NCBI GenBank assembly: GCA_046290215.1
Contig: JBKAGC010000145.1
Coordinates: forward strand, 1 to 9,148
Length of the DNA: 9,148 bases
Origin: JAHRVQ01 sp046290215
GTDB lineage: Bacteria > Pseudomonadota > Gammaproteobacteria > Pseudomonadales > Azotimanducaceae
Direction: 5' to 3'
A program made the position numbers and the translations under genes. Positions 6,464 through 9,148 of the stretch are shown here, piece by piece; position 1 is the stretch's first letter, and each line of letters opens with the position of its first letter. The notes beneath the pieces are model-generated. The model saw nothing but the letters and a program-made list of their open reading frames with translations, was not told where the DNA came from and searched no databases.

Positions 6464-7009
6464 ATGGCTGATGATGACGTCCTAGAAGCTGAAGAGCAAG
6501 AATCGACTGGTGGGTCGAAGAAAAAGCTCATCATAATTGCTGCCGCGGCGCTGGTATTGCTGCTCGCCATTGGTGGCGGCGTTTATTGGTTTTTCTTTGC
6601 CGGTAGTGATGAGCCTGAGTTAGCGGAAGACGGTACCGAGTTAAGCGCGGAAGAAGGCGAAGGCGGCGGTCTGTTTGCGTCTGGCCCTGGTAAGGCCCAA
6701 TACCACGTCCTCAAGCCAAAGTTTACCACCACGTTTGAGGCTAACGGTCGCCAGCGTTATATGCAGGTGGAAATTACGCTAATGACCCGTGAGACCGATG
6801 TAATTGCAGCGTTGGTGAAACATCAGCCGCTGATTCGCAACGCGCTGGTTTTGTTGCTCGCACAACAGGACTACCTGGAGCTGCAAACCATGGAAGGTAG
6901 GGCAAGCTTGCGCACTGCGGCAGTCACCACGGTACAAGAAATCCTGCAACAGGAAATTGAAAAGCCCGGTATTGAGCAGGTGTTGTTTACAGACTTTGTC
7001 ATGCAGTAA
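6464..7009 (+). CDS. fliL: FliL, flagellar basal-body-associated protein
   Basis: The product is 181 residues. An acidic cytoplasmic N-terminus is followed by a KKK stop and a single membrane helix (about 21-47, LIIIAAAALVLLLAIGGGVY). Next come an acidic, glycine-rich linker (about 48-75) and the conserved periplasmic domain (about 80-181), ending in LFTDFVMQ, a typical FliL C-terminus. FliL surrounds the stator units at the flagellar motor and supports torque and swimming or swarming. It is the first gene after a sigma-54 promoter and is followed 8 bases later by fliM. There is no clear Shine-Dalgarno sequence in the short leader before ATG 6464, yet no in-frame alternative exists between that codon and an upstream stop. 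Confidence 0.95.
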   Translation: MADDDVLEAEEQESTGGSKKKLIIIAAAALVLLLAIGGGVYWFFFAGSDEPELAEDGTELSAEEGEGGGLFASGPGKAQYHVLKPKFTTTFEANGRQRYMQVEITLMTRETDVIAALVKHQPLIRNALVLLLAQQDYLELQTMEGRASLRTAAVTTVQEILQQEIEKPGIEQVLFTDFVMQ

Positions 7010-7017
7010 GGAAGCTC

Positions 7018-7992
7018 ATGTCAGTACAAGATTTATTATCCCAGGACGAAATCGATGCTCTGTTACACGGAGTAGATGATGGCGATATTGATGTCGATGA
7101 TGATGAGGATATCAAGGATACGCGCACCTGGGACTTAACCAGTCAGGATCGTATTGTTCGGGGCCGGATGCCGACCCTGGAGATGATTAACGAACGTTTT
7201 GCGCGTTATACCCGCATCAGCATGTTTAACTTGTTGCGCCACAGTGCGGACGTTTCCGTGGGTGGTATTCGAATTATTAAATTCGGCGAATATGTTCACA
7301 GCTTATATGTGCCTACCAGTCTAAACCTGATCAAGGTCAGACCGCTGCGGGGGACGGCGCTGTTTATTTTTGATGCCAAGTTGGTGTTTAAACTGGTAGA
7401 TAACTTTTTCGGTGGTGATGGTCGTCACGCCAAAATCGAAGGTCGGGAGTTTACCCCTACTGAACTTAGAGTTGTGCAACTTGTGTTAAAGCAGGTGTTT
7501 GTCGACCTAAAAGAAGCCTGGTCCAATGTCCTGCCAGTGGAATTTGAATATGTGAACTCTGAGGTCAACCCATCCTTAGCCAACATTGTAAGCCCGTCAG
7601 AAGTGGTGGTGGTCAACTCATTCCACATCGAGTTAGACGGCGGCGGCGGTGAACTACATATCACCATGCCTTACTCCATGATTGAACCGATTCGTGATCA
7701 GCTAGATGCAGGTTTCCAGTCTGATGTTACCGACATTGATGACCGTTGGGTGAAATCCCTGCGGCAAGATGTACTGAACTGCGACGTAAATCTGGATTGC
7801 AAAATAGCCGAACGAAACATCCTGCTCCGTGATCTGGTAGATCTCGAAGCCGGGGACGTGATTCCAATTGAAATGCCGTCTGAACATATATTGACGGCCA
7901 ACGAAGTACCCATGTTTAAAACCCAGTTGGGCGCCAGCAATGGCAACCTCGCGCTGAAGGTGTTGGAACCCATTAAAAGCAACATCGACTAG
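7018..7992 (+). CDS. fliM: FliM, flagellar motor switch protein
   Basis: The product is 324 residues, the normal FliM length. The N-terminal peptide LSQDEIDALLHG (7-18) is the CheY-phosphate binding motif, followed by an acidic linker. The middle CheC-like domain (about 40-225) includes the VGGIRIIKFGEY segment. The C-terminal SpoA domain (about 245-320) binds FliN. FliM forms the upper part of the cytoplasmic C-ring and converts CheY-phosphate binding into a change of rotation direction, linking this operon to the che genes at the left of the window. AAGGAAG (7008-7014), overlapping the fliL stop, is a good ribosome site for ATG 7018. It is co-transcribed with fliL and fliN. Confidence 0.97.
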   Translation: MSVQDLLSQDEIDALLHGVDDGDIDVDDDEDIKDTRTWDLTSQDRIVRGRMPTLEMINERFARYTRISMFNLLRHSADVSVGGIRIIKFGEYVHSLYVPTSLNLIKVRPLRGTALFIFDAKLVFKLVDNFFGGDGRHAKIEGREFTPTELRVVQLVLKQVFVDLKEAWSNVLPVEFEYVNSEVNPSLANIVSPSEVVVVNSFHIELDGGGGELHITMPYSMIEPIRDQLDAGFQSDVTDIDDRWVKSLRQDVLNCDVNLDCKIAERNILLRDLVDLEAGDVIPIEMPSEHILTANEVPMFKTQLGASNGNLALKVLEPIKSNID

Positions 7993-8012
7993 CAACAAGA
8001 GAGTGATAAGTG

Positions 8013-8432
8013 ATGGATGAAACAGACGATATGGTAGATGAGGGCAATGATCAGGATATGGCTGATGATTGGGCCGCCGCTCTGGAAGAACAGGAAAATG
8101 ATGAGCTAGATGTCAGCGCGCAACCGCTGGATGAACTCGTGGATGAGGGTGGCGCCGAGCCAGTGGGGGATAACCCTGATCTGGAGGTGATCCTGGATAT
8201 TCCCGTGAACATCAGCATGGTGGTTGGCTCAAACCAGATTAGTATTCGTAACTTGCTGCAATTGAATCAAGGCTCTGTGATCGAACTTGATCGACTCGCC
8301 GGTGAACCGCTTGATGTGATGGTGAACAACACATTGATTGCCCACGGTGAAGTAGTGGTGGTGAATGAGAAGTTCGGTATCCGTCTAACGGATGTCATTA
8401 GTGCCGCGGAACGTATTCGCAAGTTGGGTTAA
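8013..8432 (+). CDS. fliN: FliN, flagellar motor switch protein
   Basis: The product from ATG 8013 is 139 residues. The first ~55 are very acidic and disordered, with a DDWAAALEEQE stretch common in pseudomonad-type FliN. The remainder is a SpoA domain, LEVILDIPVNISMVVG through VNEKFGIRLTDVI, ending in RIRKLG. FliN forms the base of the C-ring with FliM and docks FliH for export. A GTG at 8010 directly before the ATG could serve as start, adding one residue; the purine-rich AAGAGAG (7997-8003) sits closer to ideal spacing for 8013. The stop TAA overlaps the ATG of fliO by one base. Confidence 0.96.
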   Translation: MDETDDMVDEGNDQDMADDWAAALEEQENDELDVSAQPLDELVDEGGAEPVGDNPDLEVILDIPVNISMVVGSNQISIRNLLQLNQGSVIELDRLAGEPLDVMVNNTLIAHGEVVVVNEKFGIRLTDVISAAERIRKLG

Positions 8433-8755
8433 TGATGACTGACCAGATTCTACAAGTCGGTTTATACCTGGGATTAATTGTCGCCCTGATTGTGTTGCTA
8501 GGGTTTGTGGCGAAAAAGATCACGCCCCTGACGACCGCAGGCAGTAGTGCCGGGATGAAGGTTGTGAGTAGTTTGCCTCTGGGTATGAAAGAGAAGCTGG
8601 TGCTGGTCCAGGTTGGTGAGCAGCAAGTGTTGCTCGGTGTCACACCCACAACCATTTCTCGAATCGAACAGTTTAATGAGCCCATTCTGGCGCCAGATGG
8701 TGCTGGCATGAACGACTTTCGCTTCAAACTACAGGAAATGATGAAACAGCCCTGA
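8432..8755 (+). CDS. fliO: FliO, flagellar export apparatus assembly protein
   Basis: The product is 107 residues, within the short FliO range. It has one N-terminal membrane helix (about 7-28, GLYLGLIVALIVLLGFVAKK) and a small cytoplasmic domain with SSLPLGMKEKLVLVQVGEQQ and LLGVTPTTI, the conserved FliO core. FliO helps assemble the FliP ring of the type III export gate. The gene starts at TAATG overlapping the fliN stop; a second ATG follows at 8435, and no ribosome site is seen, so translation is probably coupled to fliN. The last codons (KQP-stop) form the first unit of an 18-bp tandem repeat that continues downstream. Confidence 0.92.
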   Translation: MMTDQILQVGLYLGLIVALIVLLGFVAKKITPLTTAGSSAGMKVVSSLPLGMKEKLVLVQVGEQQVLLGVTPTTISRIEQFNEPILAPDGAGMNDFRFKLQEMMKQP

Positions 8756-8815
8756 GCCAGTAAACAGCCTTGAGCTAATTAACAGCCCTGAGCTAACAAA
8801 CTGCCCTGAGCCGTC
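8744..8815 (+). repeat. Four tandem 18-bp repeats spanning the fliO stop codon
   Basis: Units lie at 8744-8761, 8762-8779, 8780-8797 and 8798-8815. The first is AAACAGCCCTGAGCCAGT; the others differ at a few positions. Because the unit is a multiple of three, every copy repeats the fliO end codons and a TGA stop in the same frame (K-Q-P-stop, with L for Q in the last copy and an extra TAA at the head of the third). It looks like an expansion of the fliO 3' end. Confidence 0.9.
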
Positions 8816-8830
8816 ACTCAATCATACAAC

Positions 8831-8848
8831 CCAACCACGGATGGTTGG
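8831..8848 (+). other. Stem-loop in the fliO-fliP gap
   Basis: CCAACCA (8831-8837) pairs with TGGTTGG (8842-8848) around the loop CGGA, a perfect 7-bp stem. It lies 18 bases before the preferred fliP ATG at 8866 and covers the alternative TTG at 8845. There is no T-run after it, so it is not an intrinsic terminator. It might stabilise or attenuate translation of fliP. Confidence 0.5.
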
Positions 8849-8865
8849 AAAACAAGGTTTCACGG

Positions 8866-9081
8866 ATGAACCGAATTCACATCTTAGTTCTAGTTTGCCT
8901 CGTGCTGTTTGCACCATTCGCGGCTGCGGAAGAATCTAACGTGCTGCAAACTCTGGCCGAGAATCCAGAGCGTTTTGGGATCGCTGCCATCACTCACACC
9001 GAGGACCCGAACGGCGGTGGTGGTACTTATTCCGTCACCATGCAGATCCTCTTTATCATGAACGATTTCAGCGAATGTTGA
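8866..9081 (+). pseudogene. fliP: FliP, flagellar export gate protein, 5' part only; broken at about 9060
   Basis: The first 65 residues look like a normal FliP: a cleavable signal peptide (1-22, ending AAA before EES), then ERFGIAAITHTEDPNGGG and the start of the first membrane segment, YSVTMQILFIM. After M65 (codon 9058-9060) a FliP should continue into a hydrophobic helix and the MTSFTRI region. Here the frame reads NDFSEC and stops at 9079-9081. Intact FliP is about 245-250 residues and five copies form the core of the export gate, so this version would not work. The loss of similarity is abrupt and the next bases resemble another gene family, which points to a join rather than a point mutation. 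The ATG has a modest AAGG (8853-8856); a TTG at 8845 is less likely. I cannot tell real rearrangement from assembly error. Confidence 0.85.
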
Positions 9082-9148
9082 ACTCGCCCCGACATTTGAG
9101 AACTTGCATTTACTCGGCACCGACACACAGGGTCGCGACAGCTTGGCC
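9062..9148 (+). CDS. Possible fragment of OppC/DppC-type ABC transporter permease
   Basis: After a TGA at 9059-9061 this frame is open for 29 codons to the last base of the window. It reads ELAPTFENLHLLGTDTQGRD near its end. The pattern of a proline-containing lead-in followed by HLLGTD-x-x-GRD is the strongly conserved segment of peptide/nickel ABC permeases of the OppC/DppC/NikC/YejE group, just before their core permease domain. The upstream part of such a gene is absent, replaced by fliP sequence. If right, the piece joins the fliP fragment at about 9058-9062. The match is short, so the identification depends on one motif. Confidence 0.5.

Overview
The window is part of a chemotaxis and polar-flagellum cluster from a gammaproteobacterium. 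The proteins and gene order most resemble Pseudomonas and marine relatives. The affiliation rests on the CheD and CheR sequence style, the fliK/fliLMNOP block, an HsbA/HsbR/HptB-like trio, and two textbook sigma-54 promoters at flagellar genes. I cannot name a genus. The genes are mostly tightly packed on the + strand.

Layout. 1-227: 3' end of cheR (methyltransferase). 246-896: cheD (receptor deamidase). 909-1976: cheB (methylesterase). Together these form an adaptation cassette. After a 123-bp gap comes a partner-switching module: a STAS anti-sigma-factor antagonist (2100-2405), a receiver-PP2C phosphatase-HATPase protein (2427-4127) and an Hpt phosphotransfer protein (4158-4508). A sigma-54 promoter (4539-4554) then drives fliK (hook-length control). 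A DsbA-like CxxC protein is encoded on the - strand (5700-6359), overlapping the end of fliK tail to tail. A second sigma-54 promoter (6411-6426) starts the fliL-fliM-fliN-fliO-fliP run, which encodes the basal-body protein, the C-ring switch proteins and the start of the export gate.

How the genes work together. CheR, CheB and CheD tune receptor methylation. The phosphorelay and partner-switch trio probably links a sensor kinase to a sigma factor or its anti-sigma factor, and hence to motility or lifestyle control. FliK, FliL, FliM, FliN, FliO and FliP build, length-control and switch the flagellum.

Points of most interest. (1) fliP breaks off abruptly at about 9060 and is followed by sequence resembling an OppC/DppC-type ABC permease, so this is either a rearrangement or a chimeric join. 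(2) Four tandem 18-bp repeats at the end of fliO each carry an in-frame stop. (3) The antisense DsbA-like gene splits the fli transcription unit, and each half has its own sigma-54 promoter. (4) A perfect 10-bp inverted repeat overlaps the fliL promoter. I saw no RNA genes, CRISPR arrays, insertion sequences or strong intrinsic terminators, and no gene-free stretch longer than about 125 bases. Apart from the repeat and the junction, this is a conserved motility locus rather than an obviously new system.
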